Shown: one piece after another, positions 54,076-64,000 of the stretch
Numbering within the stretch: position 1 is the stretch's first letter
Layout: every line of letters begins with the position of its first letter
Assembly (NCBI GenBank): GCA_963721115.1
Contig: CAVRIA010000022.1
Coordinates: 1 to 64,000 of the forward strand
Direction of reading: 5' to 3'
DNA: 64,000 nucleotides
DNA from: CAVRIA01 sp963721115
Lineage (GTDB): Bacteria; Desulfobacterota; Binatia; HRBIN30; CADEER01
Notes under the pieces: generated by a model
Told to the model about the DNA's origin: nothing
What the model saw: the letters and a program-made list of their open reading frames with translations, nothing else
The model's database searches: none
Position numbers and translations under genes: made by a program

Positions 54076-55074
54076 ATGAACGAGAATCACCTCAGCTTCG
54101 GCGCCCAGGCGCTGCGCTACTTCGATCGCGAGCAGGAGGAGATTCGCCGCGACCCGCTGCAGGTTCCGGCCGCCTGGCGCGGCTCCGAGCTGGCTTGCCG
54201 CGAGGACTGGGTCGTCCGCCTGTCGCCCGATCAGATCGGGGAGCTGGAGCGCGCCGCCGCGGAGGTCGAGGGGCGCGGACTCGGCCTCGCCGAGGTCCGG
54301 CGCGAGGACTTCCGGCTGCCGGCGCTGGCGCCCGAGATCGGCGGCTGGGCACGCGAGCTCCGCCGCGGGCGCGGCTTCCTGCTGGTGCGCGGGCTGCCCG
54401 TCGAGCGATGGGGCGAGCAGCGCTCGGCGCTGGTTTTCTGGGGACTGGGGCAGCACCTGGGCGAACCTGGCGCGCAGAACCCCGACGGCGATCTGCTCGG
54501 GCACGTGTTCGACACGGGGGAGGACGCCTCCAATCCATTCATCCGCCGCTATCGGACCGCCGGCGACATCGCCTATCACTGCGATCTGGCCGACGCCGTC
54601 GGCCTCCTCTGCCTGAGCGCGACACGCCGCGGCGGCGCCAGCCGCATCGTCAGCTCGGTGTCCGTCTACAACGAGCTGCTGCGCCGTCGGCCCGACCTCG
54701 TAAACCGTCTCTACGAGCCGTTCTGCCTCGACACGCGCGACGAGCAGGGCGAGGGCCGCCTGCCGTACGTTCCCGTCCCCCCGTGCCGCTACGCGAAGGG
54801 CGTGCTGCGCACCTTCTACCACAGCGACTACTTCCGCTCGGCGGTGCGCCATGCGGAGGTGCCGCCGTTTACGGAAGAGGAGCGGACGCTGCTCGACCTG
54901 TACGAGGAGATCGCGAGCTCGCCCGACCTCTATCTCGACATGCAGTTCGAGACCGGCGACATCCAGCTCGTCTCCAACCACTTCGTCCTCCACGCCCGCA
55001 CCGCCTACGAGGACGAGCCCGGCCACAGGCGTCATCTGTTGCGGTTGTGGCTTTCTCTGGGAGAAGATTGCTAA
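54076..55074 (+). CDS. TauD/TfdA-family 2-oxoglutarate/Fe(II) dioxygenase
   Basis: A 332-residue non-heme iron dioxygenase. The proximal iron pair HxD is in IAYHCDLADAVGLLCL (residues about 172-174), with the distal histidine in NHFVLHARTAYED and the 2-oxoglutarate arginine in RRHLLRLWLSL. RGFLLVRGLPVERWG is the usual N-terminal strand. The family hydroxylates sulfonates, aryloxyacids, carnitine precursors and amino acids; here the substrate is unknown. It starts 22 codons or so after a short AT-poor leader and precedes the acyl-CoA dehydrogenase gene by 79 bp. It is divergent from the HAD phosphatase. Confidence 0.85.
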   Translation: MNENHLSFGAQALRYFDREQEEIRRDPLQVPAAWRGSELACREDWVVRLSPDQIGELERAAAEVEGRGLGLAEVRREDFRLPALAPEIGGWARELRRGRGFLLVRGLPVERWGEQRSALVFWGLGQHLGEPGAQNPDGDLLGHVFDTGEDASNPFIRRYRTAGDIAYHCDLADAVGLLCLSATRRGGASRIVSSVSVYNELLRRRPDLVNRLYEPFCLDTRDEQGEGRLPYVPVPPCRYAKGVLRTFYHSDYFRSAVRHAEVPPFTEEERTLLDLYEEIASSPDLYLDMQFETGDIQLVSNHFVLHARTAYEDEPGHRRHLLRLWLSLGEDC

Positions 55075-55153
55075 CGGAGTCTCTCACCATTGGAGCGGCG
55101 GGAGGATTCGTGGGCGCGTGGCTCGCACATTCCCAACCCGCAGCGGATCGAGT

Positions 55154-56862
55154 ATGGAGCGGGGCATGATCCTGCTCAATCCCAAGAAGCACAGCCGCGA
55201 GTATCCCGACGCGCGCTCCACCGAGGTGATGCGCAAGACCATCGAGTTCTTCGAGCGCAAGGGGAAGCGCAAGCTGAAGGAGGACGACCACGCCCGGGTC
55301 TGGTACGCCGACTTCCTCGAGTTCGTGAAGCGCGAACGGATCTTCGCGACGATGCTGACGCCGGCGGGCTATGGCGACCCCGCGTCGCGGTGGGACACGT
55401 GGCGCATCTGCGAGTTTGCCGAGATCCTCGGCTTCTACGGCCTGCAGTACTGGTACACGTGGCAGGTCTCCGTGCTCGGGCTGGGGCCGATCTGGATGAG
55501 CCGCAACGAAGCGCTGAAGCAGCGCGCCGCCGGGTTGCTGGAGGACGGGGCGATCTTCGCCTTCGGGCTGTCGGAGCGGGACGCACGGCGCCGACGTCTA
55601 CTCGACCGAGATGACGCTGACCCCGGTGGGGGAAGGCGTCTACACGGCCAGCGGCGGCAAGTACTACATCGGCAACGCCAACGAGGCCGCCATCGTGTCG
55701 ACCTTCGGCAAGCTGGCCGGCACCGACGACTACGTCTTCTTCGCCGCCGACGCCGCGGCATGCGCGCTTCGAGCTGGTGAAGAACATCGTCAACAGCCAG
55801 AACTACGTCGCGCAGTTCGACCTCCGCGAGTATCCGATCACCGAGGCCGACATTCTGTCGAAGGGCGACGAGGCCTGGAACGCCGCGCTCAACACCGTCA
55901 ACATCGGCAAGTTCAACCTCGGTTGGGCCTCGATCGGCATCTGCACGCACGCCCTCTACGAGGCCATCAATCACGCCTCCGCCCGCCGCCTCTACGGCAT
56001 GCTCGTGACCGACTTTCCGCACGTGAAGCGGATGTTCACCGACGCGTACGCGCGCCTCGTGGCCATGAAGCTCGTCGCCCTGCGCGCCGCCGACTACATG
56101 CGCTCGGCGTCGCCGGAGGACCGGCGGTACCTGCTGTACAACCCGATGGTGAAGATGAAGGTGACGACTCAGGGGGAGGAGGTGATCGACCTCCTGTGGG
56201 ACGTCATCGCCGCCAAGGGCTTCGAGAAGGACATGTACTTCGAGATGGCCGCCCGCGACATTCGCGCCCTGCCCAAGCTCGAGGGGACGGTGCACGTGAA
56301 CATCGCGCTGATCGTGAAGTTCATGCCCAACTACTTCTTCGACCCCGCGGACTACGCCGCCGTGCCGAAGCGCGACGACGCCGCGAACGACGACTTCCTC
56401 TTCGACCAGGGGCCGGCGAAAGGGCTCGGGCAGATCCGCTTTCACGACCCGGCGCCGGCGTTCGCGAGCTACGATCTGCCCAACGTCAATCTCTTCGAAG
56501 AGCAGACGGCGGTCTTCCGCGAGCTCCTCGCGGCGGCGACGCCGTCGGCCGATCAGCGCAAGGACGTCGACTTCGTGATGGCGGTCGGGGAGATCTTCGT
56601 GTGCCTGGTGTACGCCCAGCTCGTCCTCGAGAACGCCCGCCTCTACCGGCTGTCGGAGGACCTCGTCGACCAGATCTTCGACTGCCTGGTGCGCGACGTG
56701 TCGCGCTACGCCGTGCAGCTCTACGGCAAGCCGAGCACGACAGCGCAGCAGATGGACCATTGCCTGCGGATGATCCGCAAGCCGGCGGTCGACGACGCCC
56801 GCTACCAGCGCGTGTGGGCCGAGGTACACGCGCTCGCGGGCGCGTACGAGATGAACCCCTAG
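55154..56862 (+). CDS. Acyl-CoA dehydrogenase-family flavoenzyme (two frameshifts)
   Basis: About 568 residues over three frames. The N-terminal domain has KHSREYPDARSTEVMRKTIE and YGLQYWYTWQVSVLGLGPIW. A +1 shift near 55585 (apparent extra G in GAGCGGGACG) leads to HGADVYSTEMTLTP, then YTASGGKYYIGNANEA, the beta domain of acyl-CoA dehydrogenases. A second +1 shift near 55757 leads to PRHARFELVKNIVNSQNYV and the long helical C-terminal domain (NIGKFNLGWASIGICTHALYEA). The domain order fits a large acyl-CoA dehydrogenase, possibly with a nonstandard acyl-CoA or aromatic substrate. Both shifts look like one-base errors; function is probably intact. Confidence 0.82.
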
Positions 56863-56976
56863 GCGCGCCGATCATGCAGGCCGCCTCTGTCTCGACCTGA
56901 CTAGAACCCCGCTCCGCTCCGCGCTAGATTCCTGAGTTCGGGGCTCGGGGCCGCCGCGTCCCGAGATGGAGGACCA

Positions 56977-58389
<1,413 letters not shown>

Positions 58390-58393
<4 letters not shown>

Positions 58394-59012
58394 GCGTACT
58401 GGTTCCCGTCCGACAGGTCACGCGGCCGCCCCATCCTCCTGCGCGGCAACGACATCGACACCGACCGCATCATCCCCGCCCGCTTCATGAAGGCGATCAC
58501 CTTCGACGGCCTCGGCCAGTACGCCTTCTACGACGTGCGCTACGACGCCGAGGGGCGCGAGACCGGTCACGTCATGGACGACCCGCGCTTCCAGGCCAAG
58601 GGGCCGCGCGTTGCCGTGGTCAACAAGAACTTCGGCTGCGGCTCCTCGCGCGAGCACGCCCCGCAGGCCCTGCTGCGCTGGGGCGTCAAGGCGCTGGTCG
58701 GCGAGTCCTTCGCCGACATCTTCTTCGGCAACTGCGTCGCGCTCGGCATGCCCTGCGCGACCGCCGACGAGGCCACCGTCGCGGCGCTGATGGCGGCGGT
58801 CGAGGAGGACCCGGCGCACGATCTCACGGTCGACGTCGACGGCGCTGACGGCCACCTATCGCGGGCAGACGTACCGGGTCTCGATACCGGACGGCGTGCG
58901 AAAGCAGCTCCTCGACGGCACCTGGGACGCCACCCGCGTCCTGCTCGCCGCCGCGGAAGACGTCAAGGCCACCGCCAATGGGCTTCCGTACGTCGGCGGA
59001 TTCCAATCCTGA
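58390..59012 (+). CDS. leuD: 3-isopropylmalate dehydratase small subunit (two frameshifts)
   Basis: About 206 residues, the swivel-domain partner of LeuC. GRPILLRGNDIDTDRIIPARF, YDVRYDAEGRETGHVM, and NKNFGCGSSREHAPQALLRWG are the conserved blocks, and GKALVGESFADIFFGNCVALG-like sequence (KALVGESFADIFFGNC) follows. Two +1 shifts are needed: near 58425 (apparent extra C in ACGCGGCC) and near 58838 (apparent extra G in GACGGCGCTG). After the second the end reads TATYRGQTYRVSIPDGVRK and NGLPYVGGFQS. The ATG overlaps the leuC stop. Three one-base shifts inside 1.5 kb of a biosynthetic pair point to sequence error. Confidence 0.9.
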
Positions 59013-59130
59013 GAAGGTTGTTCGTTGTTGGGTTGTTGGGCCTACCGCTCACCGGCATACCGGCTCACCGGCTTACCGGCTCACCCGCCCACTGCCACTC
59101 CTTGCACCGCCCGGCGACCTGCAGTATGCG
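59013..59130. repeat. GTTGTTGG and CACCGGCTCACCGG word repeats
   Basis: GTTGTTCGTTGTTGGGTTG is followed by CGCTCACCGGCATACCGG and CTCACCGGCTTACCGG words. Both word families of the window meet here in the 207-bp space before the ferredoxin-like gene. Confidence 0.6.
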
Positions 59131-59219
59131 GGCGAGCGTCGCGTCGGCCGGCAGGCTTGAATCGGCGGCCCGCCGGCTGGCACTGTAATGGATAAATCGC
59201 AGAGAAGGGGAGACATGCC

Positions 59220-59732
59220 ATGGCCGCGATCGATCTCATCAAACGCCGCCTGAAGGAGGAGCGCATTCCCGAGGCGCCCTTGCCGGAGGAGGTCGCGGAG
59301 AAGAAGAAGCGGCCGCGCGAGGTGGCGTTCATGGACGTCAACCTCTGCTTCCCGTGCGGCAAGTGCCCCGAGTTCTGCCCCGTCCAGTGCATCGAGTACC
59401 TGCCCGACAACAGCGTCGTCGGGCGCGGCCTGCAGCCGGTGCAGGACCGCTTCCGCGAGTGCATCGGCTGCTACATCTGCGTCGAGGTGTGCGCCCTGCT
59501 CACCGACTACGACGCGGTGCGGATGTACAACGTCGACTTCGTCGAGGAGCTGCTCGGCATCGAGATCGGCGACAAGAAGCCGGACGAGTACATCCCCGCC
59601 GACGCCTACGAGCGCCTGTTCTCGGAAGGGGGCGCCGAGAGCGTCCGCCACCTCGGCAAGGGCTCGCGCCTGCGCGAGAAGATGAACACCGAGGAGCGAA
59701 AGCTGCTCGACTGGGAGCGCGTGCGCGGCTAG
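59220..59732 (+). CDS. Ferredoxin-like 2x[4Fe-4S] protein
   Basis: A 170-residue protein with two clusters of cysteines: CFPCGKCPEFCPVQC (residues about 42-57) and CIGCYICVEVC (about 81-91). The first has an extra cysteine at the front and the second the classical CxxCxxC followed by C three residues on. N- and C-terminal extensions are charged (KKKRPREVAF; EEERKLLDWERV-like). It probably transfers electrons between a redox enzyme and a partner such as the acyl-CoA dehydrogenase, P450 or dioxygenase genes nearby. The ATG is preceded by GGGGAGAC. The DUF971 gene is convergent, one base away. Confidence 0.78.
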   Translation: MAAIDLIKRRLKEERIPEAPLPEEVAEKKKRPREVAFMDVNLCFPCGKCPEFCPVQCIEYLPDNSVVGRGLQPVQDRFRECIGCYICVEVCALLTDYDAVRMYNVDFVEELLGIEIGDKKPDEYIPADAYERLFSEGGAESVRHLGKGSRLREKMNTEERKLLDWERVRG

Positions 59733-59733
59733 C

Positions 59734-60063
59734 TCACTCCCTGCTCGCGCATTCCGAGCAGGGACAGAGCTCGCGCAGGTAGCGGTAGCTGTAGATTCCG
59801 GTCTCGTGGCCGTCGCCCCACTTGAGGTTGAGGGCGTAGCTCCCGACCACCTCGATCTTGGCGAGGTCGGTGTCGGGGGCGTGGACGTAGCGGCGGTCGC
59901 CGCCGTGTCCCTGGCACCCGGCACACGGACACCAGCCGCGCACGTACGCGAAGGGGTAGTCGCTCACGTGGCCGTCGCTCCAGGTGACGCGCAGCAGTCT
60001 CTCGTCGACCATGCGGCGCACCTCGACCGGGTGGGGCGGACGCTGCCGGGCGGTCTCGCTCAT
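59734..60063 (-). CDS. DUF971 (gamma-butyrobetaine hydroxylase N-terminal-like) protein
   Basis: A 109-residue protein of the DUF971 family: LRVTWSDGHVSDYPFAYVRGWCPCAGC, then VVGSYALNLKWGDGHETGIYSYRYLRELCPCSEC, shown here as two runs of shorter motifs. WSDGH, CPCAGC, KWGDGH and the terminal CPCSEC are the signature. Four cysteines in two CPCxxC sites suggest zinc binding. The family is widespread and sometimes linked to Fe-S cluster carriers such as ApbC/Mrp. It converges on the ferredoxin-like gene and shares no promoter with it. The ATG at 60063 is preferred; one eight codons upstream also fits. Confidence 0.8.
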   Translation of the reverse strand: MSETARQRPPHPVEVRRMVDERLLRVTWSDGHVSDYPFAYVRGWCPCAGCQGHGGDRRYVHAPDTDLAKIEVVGSYALNLKWGDGHETGIYSYRYLRELCPCSECASRE

Positions 60064-60094
60064 CTCGGGCCGCTCGAGCGGAGGCACGACGGCC

Positions 60095-60310
60095 TCATTC
60101 CTCGTGCTCGTCGCCGTGCGGTGCGTTGGCCATGACGTCCAGGTAGGCGCTGAAATGGCGGGCTCGCCGCTCCAGGACCATGCGGCGGTCCTCGACGGAC
60201 AGCACCAGCTCGTCGCCTTCCTGCAGGTCGAGGCTGTTGCGAAAGCGCCGCGGCAGGATCACCTCGCCGCGCTTTCCGACCTTGACCACGTCGATCAACG
60301 GCTTCCGCAT
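60095..60310 (-). CDS. Orphan AbrB/SpoVT-fold DNA-binding protein
   Basis: About 71 residues: VVKVGKRGEVILPRRFRNSL then LQEGDELVLSVEDRRMVLERR, the swapped-hairpin AbrB fold. Unlike the antitoxin at 3375-3635, no PIN or MazF-type toxin is next to it, so it is probably a stand-alone transcription factor. The C-terminus (SAYLDVMANAPHGDEHEE) is acidic. Upstream in-frame starts exist but would add non-homologous residues. It is divergent from the acetyltransferase gene (about 100 bp apart). Confidence 0.7.
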   Translation of the reverse strand: MRKPLIDVVKVGKRGEVILPRRFRNSLDLQEGDELVLSVEDRRMVLERRARHFSAYLDVMANAPHGDEHEE

Positions 60311-60410
60311 CACGCATCGATAGTCGGTCATACCCGGGGCGATTGCAAGATGTTCCGGGAGCGGCGCCACGTCGTTGCGCGTCCGCCGAAGCGCGGTGTA
60401 AGCGAGCGGC

Positions 60411-61388
60411 ATGACACCGCCCGTGACGCTTCGAACCATCCGCCCTTCCGAGCGCGACGACGTCCTGGACCTGCTGCACGGCTGGCTGGGAGACCGCTCC
60501 TTCTTCGCCCGCTACTTCGCCCACGACCCGAGCTTTCGCGACGACCTGTGCTTCGTCGCGGTCGAGGGGGAGCGCCCGGTGAGCACCCTGCAGGTGTTTC
60601 GCAAGTCCGTGCGCGTCGACGGCGCCGTGCTCGACGTCGGCGGCGTCGGCAACGTCTACACGGACCCCGCGCACCGCGGCTCGGGGCTCGCTTCGGAGCT
60701 GCTCCGCCTGGCGTGCGACGCGATGCGCGAGCAGGGGTTCGACATGTCACTGCTCTTCGCCAGCCTGGTCGACTTCTACGCGCGCCTGGGCTGGCGCAGC
60801 CACGTGCGCTGCCTCGGCTTCCTCGAGCCGGGAGGAGGCGTCCCGCCCCCTGCGGTCGAGATTCGGGCCTTCGACGCGGCGCGCCACCTGGACGCGGTCA
60901 TGCGCATCTACGACGCGCAGAGCGCCGCGCTGGCCGGCACCACGGTGCGCGACCGCGCCTACTGGGAAGGCCAGCTCCGCTACGCCGGGAACCCCGGCGA
61001 GACGGCGGTCGTCGCCCTGGAAGGGGACAGCGTCGTGGCCTATGCGCGCGGCACGACGCTCTACGACTTCCACGTCGTCCTCGAGTACGGTTGCCTCGAT
61101 GGCCGGGCCGGCGAGCTCGCCGATCTCGTTGCCCACCTGCACGGCGGAGCGGCACACCTGCCGGGGACGCTGATCCAACCGGCGGTGCCGGATCTCGGCG
61201 GGGAGCTGCGCCGCCGCGGGCTCGATCTGCGTGTCATCGAGGACCACATGTGGATGTGGCGCGTGATCGACGCCGAGCGCCTAGCCGCGAAGCTGGGGAT
61301 CGCCCCGGCCGACACGCGGCGCGACGACTTCCTGGCGCGGCTCTTCCCTCCGGAGAGGAGCGTCTACTGGTTCTCCGACCGGTTCTGA
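60411..61388 (+). CDS. GNAT-family N-acetyltransferase (Eis-like length)
   Basis: A 325-residue protein with an N-terminal acetyltransferase domain: DVGGVGNVYTDPAHRGSGLASELLRL contains the Q/RxxGxG/A acetyl-CoA loop (RGSGLA, residues about 85-90), then LLFASLVDFYARLGW. The second half is a divergent GNAT-like or SCP-like region (YAGNPGETAVVALEGDSVVAY), like Eis-type proteins. The substrate is unknown; possibilities include aminoglycosides, amines or protein N-termini. It is convergent with the TPR gene. Confidence 0.82.
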   Translation: MTPPVTLRTIRPSERDDVLDLLHGWLGDRSFFARYFAHDPSFRDDLCFVAVEGERPVSTLQVFRKSVRVDGAVLDVGGVGNVYTDPAHRGSGLASELLRLACDAMREQGFDMSLLFASLVDFYARLGWRSHVRCLGFLEPGGGVPPPAVEIRAFDAARHLDAVMRIYDAQSAALAGTTVRDRAYWEGQLRYAGNPGETAVVALEGDSVVAYARGTTLYDFHVVLEYGCLDGRAGELADLVAHLHGGAAHLPGTLIQPAVPDLGGELRRRGLDLRVIEDHMWMWRVIDAERLAAKLGIAPADTRRDDFLARLFPPERSVYWFSDRF

Positions 61389-61395
61389 GCAGTGC

Positions 61396-61737
61396 TCACT
61401 GCTGCTTGCCGGACTTGAGCTGCTGCTTCCACTCGATGACACGGCCCTTGGCCGCCCACTCCTCCGCCTTGGGCACGTCGTCGGCGCGCTGGTAGATGCG
61501 CGAGACGTTGGTGTAGGGGAGCTGGTCGTCCGGGTTGAGCTCGACGACGCGGAGCGCCGCTTCGATCGCCTCGTCGAAGCGCCCCAGGTCGGCCAGCGCC
61601 ATCGACAGCCCCTCCCAGACGTCGGCGTACTCGGGATCGAGCTTCAAGGCCTCGCCGTAAGCAGTGACGGCGTCCTCCAGATTACCGTCGGCGACGTGGT
61701 CGACCGCCTGGTCGTAGTAGTCTTCCTTCGTCGGCAT
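61396..61737 (-). CDS. Tetratricopeptide-repeat protein
   Basis: A 113-residue all-helical protein with about two and a half TPR motifs: YYDQAVDHVADGNLEDAVTAY, LDPEYADVWEGLSMALADLG, and FDEAIEAALRVVELNPDDQL. A scaffold or chaperone-like cofactor with unknown partner. It is convergent with the acetyltransferase gene, ending 8 bp from it, and has no clear operon partner downstream. Confidence 0.82.
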   Translation of the reverse strand: MPTKEDYYDQAVDHVADGNLEDAVTAYGEALKLDPEYADVWEGLSMALADLGRFDEAIEAALRVVELNPDDQLPYTNVSRIYQRADDVPKAEEWAAKGRVIEWKQQLKSGKQQ

Positions 61738-61794
61738 CGGCTTTCCCCCACGGTCACGCTACCGAATGCTCCCCCGGGCGACAAGGGCGCCTTG

Positions 61795-61880
61795 CGGTGC
61801 TGAGTGCGGACGTGCTGAAGTGCGGACGTGTGGACGTGCTGGAGTGGTGGAGTGGCGAGGTACTCTTCAGAGTCACTGAG
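61795..61880. repeat. GTGCGGACGTG / GAGTCACTGAG word repeats
   Basis: GTGCTGAGTGCGGACGTGC, AAGTGCGGACGTGTGGACG and GGAGTGGTGGAGTGG words repeat in tandem, followed by GAGTCACTGAGTCACC as at 49222-49242. The region lies between the TPR start and the CoxE-like stop; no gene is seen. Confidence 0.55.
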
Positions 61881-62988
61881 TCACCAGCCGCGCGAGCGCG
61901 GCCGTCAGCGTCCTGGCGTCATGGGCGCCGAGCAGCAGGTCGACGTGGCGCGCGTAGGACGACATGACGCTGTCGCCGGTGTTCCAGCGCTCGGGGCTTT
62001 CCGGGTTCAGCCACACCAACACCCGCGCCCTGCGCCGCAGAGCGGCGAGAAGGTCGGCGCGCGGCGGCCGGCGGTTGTTGCGGGCGTCGCCGAGGATCAG
62101 GAAGACGGTGTTGCGCCCGATGGCCGACCGGTGGCGCTCGGCGATCCGAGATAGCACCTTGCCGAAGTCCGACCGGGCGTTGAGATCGAGCGGCTGCTGG
62201 GGGATCACGTGCCCCCCTTCGAAGGAGATCTCCACCGGGGTGTCGACGTAGCCGAACAGGGCGACGCGCCGGAAGAAGGGGCGCGCCGGGACCAGGACGG
62301 CGAGCAGGAACTCCGCTGCCGTCGCCGTCGAGAACGACAGGTCGACCAGCGCGAAGAGGTCGGTCCTGCCCGGGCGCGGGTGGCGCGACAGGAGCTCGAG
62401 CGGAACGCCGCCGCGTGACAGGGCGCGGCGAATCGTGCGCCGGATGTCGAGCCGCCCGCGCCGGGCGCGCCGCTGCCGTCGCGACCAGCGCGCCCGAAAG
62501 CGGCGCCCGAGGTCGTCCGCCAGATCGCGCAGCTCCTCCACCTCGCGCGGCCCCATGTCGCGAAAGGGCATCGCCGCCAGCGCGCGCCGCTCGGCGAGGC
62601 GCCGCGCCGACCGCGACGCCTCGCCCTCCTCGCCGCCGCGCTCCTCCTCGCGCTGGCGCTCGCCGCGCCCCGGCGACTCCTTCGGCTCACGCGCCCGGCC
62701 CGCCCCCGTCCCGCCGCGGCCGGTCCCCTCTCCCTCGCGCGGCGCGCCCCTTCGCTCGCCCCGACGGCGGTCGGGCTGCGGCAGCGCGAAGTAGCGGTCG
62801 AACACCTCGTCGAAGGTCGGCCGATCGGCGTGATCCTTCACCAACGTCGCCGCCAGGCACTCGCGCAGCCACGGCCGCTCGACGCCGGCGGCCGCAATGG
62901 CGCGCGCCGCGTCCAGCGACTCGGCGACGCTGGGGCAAAGCCCGGCCGCTCGCAAGGCATCGACGAACCCGAGGAGTCGGTCGCGCAT
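61873..62988 (-). CDS. CoxE-like VWA-domain protein
   Basis: A 371-residue protein of the CoxE/VWA_CoxE type. The N-terminal helical part (VDALRAAGLCPSVAESLDAAR, then LVKDHADRPTFDEVFDRYF) is followed by a highly charged Arg/Glu/Gly linker (residues about 75-135). The von Willebrand factor A-like domain has the metal-ion-dependent adhesion site in LFALVDLSFST, and VFLILGDARNN later. It pairs with the MoxR ATPase gene immediately upstream (7 bp apart). Such MoxR-VWA pairs act as chaperones in metalloenzyme maturation; no carbon-monoxide dehydrogenase genes are in this window. Confidence 0.87.
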   Translation of the reverse strand: MRDRLLGFVDALRAAGLCPSVAESLDAARAIAAAGVERPWLRECLAATLVKDHADRPTFDEVFDRYFALPQPDRRRGERRGAPREGEGTGRGGTGAGRAREPKESPGRGERQREEERGGEEGEASRSARRLAERRALAAMPFRDMGPREVEELRDLADDLGRRFRARWSRRQRRARRGRLDIRRTIRRALSRGGVPLELLSRHPRPGRTDLFALVDLSFSTATAAEFLLAVLVPARPFFRRVALFGYVDTPVEISFEGGHVIPQQPLDLNARSDFGKVLSRIAERHRSAIGRNTVFLILGDARNNRRPPRADLLAALRRRARVLVWLNPESPERWNTGDSVMSSYARHVDLLLGAHDARTLTAALARLVTQ

Positions 62989-62995
62989 GCCCCGG

Positions 62996-63871
62996 CTACT
63001 TGGTCGCGGTGGCGAGCAGAGCCGACATCTTCCCCTCCGCCTTGCGCAGGTCGTCCTCGTGCTTGAGCACCAGGTTCAGGGTCTGGCGCACGGAGGCCGG
63101 GTTCAGCTCCTTGATCTGCAGAGCGCGCAGCGCCCGCGCCCAGTCGAGCGTCTCGGCGATGCTCGGCTGCTTGTGGAGATCGAGCTTGCGCAGCGCGTGG
63201 ACGAAGCGCGCCACCTGGGCCTGCAGCTTCGCGTCGAGGTCGGGCACCTTCAACGCCACGATCTCGCGCTCCTTCTCGATGCCGGGGAAGTCGAGCCACA
63301 GATAGACGCAACGGCGCTTGAGCGCCTCCGACAGCTCGCGTGCCCGGTTCGAGGTCAGCACCACCGCCGGGCGGTACGCGGCGCGCACCGTCCCCAGCTC
63401 GGGAATGCTGACCTGGAAATCCGACAGCAGCTCCAGCAGGAAGGCCTCGAACTCCTCGTCCGCCTTGTCGATCTCGTCGATCAGCAGCACGACGCGGCGC
63501 GGCGCCGTGATGGCGCGCAGCAGCGGGCGCTCGAGCAGGTAGTCGCGCGAGAAGACGTGCTGCGTCACCTCTTCCCAGCCGAGGTCCTGGGCGCGGTCGG
63601 CCTGAATGCGCAGCAGCTGCTTCTGGTAGTTCCACTCGTACAGCGCCTTCGCCTCGTCGAGGCCCTCGTAGCACTGCAGGCGGATCAGCTCGGTGTGCAG
63701 CGTCTCGGCCAGAACCTTGCCGATCTCCGTCTTGCCGGCCCCCGCCGGCCCCTCGATGAGCAGCGGCTTCTCCAGCGTGAGAGCCAGGAAGAGCACGGTC
63801 TCCACCGCCTCGGTGGTGATGTAGCGAGAGCGCTCGAGCCCTGCGCGCACGGTATCGCGGCCGACGTCCAC
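62996..63871 (-). CDS. MoxR-family AAA+ ATPase (CoxD-like)
   Basis: A 291-residue AAA+ ATPase. Walker A is GPAGAGKTEI (residues about 41-50), Walker B is VVLLIDEIDKADEEFEAFLLELL, given here as LLIDEIDKA, sensor 1 is VVLTSNRARELSEALKRR, and CVYLWLDFPG follows. FEAFLLELLSDFQVSIPELG is the MoxR-specific block. It would remodel a client with the CoxE-like VWA partner encoded next (61873-62988). The gene starts at ATG 63871. Confidence 0.9.
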   Translation of the reverse strand: MDVGRDTVRAGLERSRYITTEAVETVLFLALTLEKPLLIEGPAGAGKTEIGKVLAETLHTELIRLQCYEGLDEAKALYEWNYQKQLLRIQADRAQDLGWEEVTQHVFSRDYLLERPLLRAITAPRRVVLLIDEIDKADEEFEAFLLELLSDFQVSIPELGTVRAAYRPAVVLTSNRARELSEALKRRCVYLWLDFPGIEKEREIVALKVPDLDAKLQAQVARFVHALRKLDLHKQPSIAETLDWARALRALQIKELNPASVRQTLNLVLKHEDDLRKAEGKMSALLATATK

Positions 63872-64000
63872 GGCCGGGGATCATGGACGGCTGCACGACG
63901 GGGCGTCAAGGGATCTTCGCCCGGTGAAATCGTGCGGCGTCGGCTCGGCCGCCAGCGGGCGGGCCTGCCTGCCTTGCCTCGCGTGGTCGTTTCGGGGGAG
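63872..64000. other. Window end, no gene
   Basis: Short non-coding sequence with GCGGGCGGGCCTGCCTGCC and CCTTGCCTCGCG words, like those at 21934-22011. Nothing codes here within the window. Confidence 0.4.

Noticed and set aside
61873..63871. CoxE/MoxR pair as part of a carbon-monoxide dehydrogenase locus
   Set aside because: No coxL, coxM or coxS genes in the window; the pair is also common outside CO oxidation.

Overview
The window is GC-rich bacterial DNA, densely coding on both strands. Several features together suggest a Binatota ('Candidatus Binatia') or related deltaproteobacterial-grade lineage. These are secreted proteins with long Thr/Pro/Ala linkers, a secreted protein with a dockerin-like EF-hand pair, a DUF1552/DUF1592 pair, DUF3604, and many flavin, P450 and acyl-CoA-type oxidation enzymes. 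This is inferred from protein style; no rRNA or other phylogenetic marker is present. I found no rRNA, tRNA, CRISPR array or transposase.

Layout. 1-4 kb: a dispersed structured repeat, a 3-hydroxyisobutyrate-dehydrogenase-like enzyme, a luciferase-like monooxygenase behind twin TGAC..GTCA palindromes, then a decayed RelE-like toxin next to a VapBC module. 4-14.4 kb, mostly minus strand: a VOC protein, a GT2-deacetylase fusion, and four exported proteins (beta-propeller lipoprotein, DUF1552, DUF1592, alpha/beta-hydrolase lipoprotein). 14.5-19 kb: an ATGA-chained DUF3604-PPIase-HupE operon with a divergent TetR gene. 20-27.3 kb: Bax-inhibitor-1 protein, a Cys-repeat secreted protein, an amidase, a second luciferase-like enzyme, and a TetR-P450-VOC operon with a perfect operator palindrome. 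27.3-28 kb: a 149-bp tandem array rich in hairpins.

28-33.9 kb holds what I consider the most interesting system. A double 7-1-7 Fur-type box precedes a tightly coupled set: FMN-binding protein, ApbE flavinyltransferase, a four-helix His-bearing membrane protein and a small zinc ribbon. A strong terminator or attenuator hairpin follows, then a coiled-coil porin and a di-heme peroxidase-like cytochrome lipoprotein. I infer an iron-responsive envelope flavin/heme electron-transfer system.

34-41 kb: a calcium-type PI-PLC with a dockerin-like pair; a surface-glycan operon (GT2-GT39 fusion, HEAT protein, methyltransferase, deacetylase); a decayed PQQ sugar dehydrogenase. 41-54 kb: DUF6632 and DUF763 proteins, a lipoprotein, a CCA/poly(A) transferase, an HNH nuclease, a phospholipase C-like enzyme, an adenylate cyclase, FtsH, a second P450, the second copy of the dispersed repeat and a HAD phosphatase. 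54-64 kb: a TauD-type oxygenase, an acyl-CoA dehydrogenase, leuCD, a ferredoxin-like protein, DUF971, an orphan AbrB protein, an acetyltransferase, a TPR protein and a CoxE/MoxR pair.

Two global properties stand out. Intergenic DNA is full of short-word repeats (CAACAACC-like, CGGCTCACCGG-like and others). Fifteen apparent frameshifts interrupt otherwise well-conserved genes, and twelve of them need the same +1 correction. This looks more like sequencing or assembly error than gene decay, so most frameshifted genes are annotated here as full-length CDS with notes.
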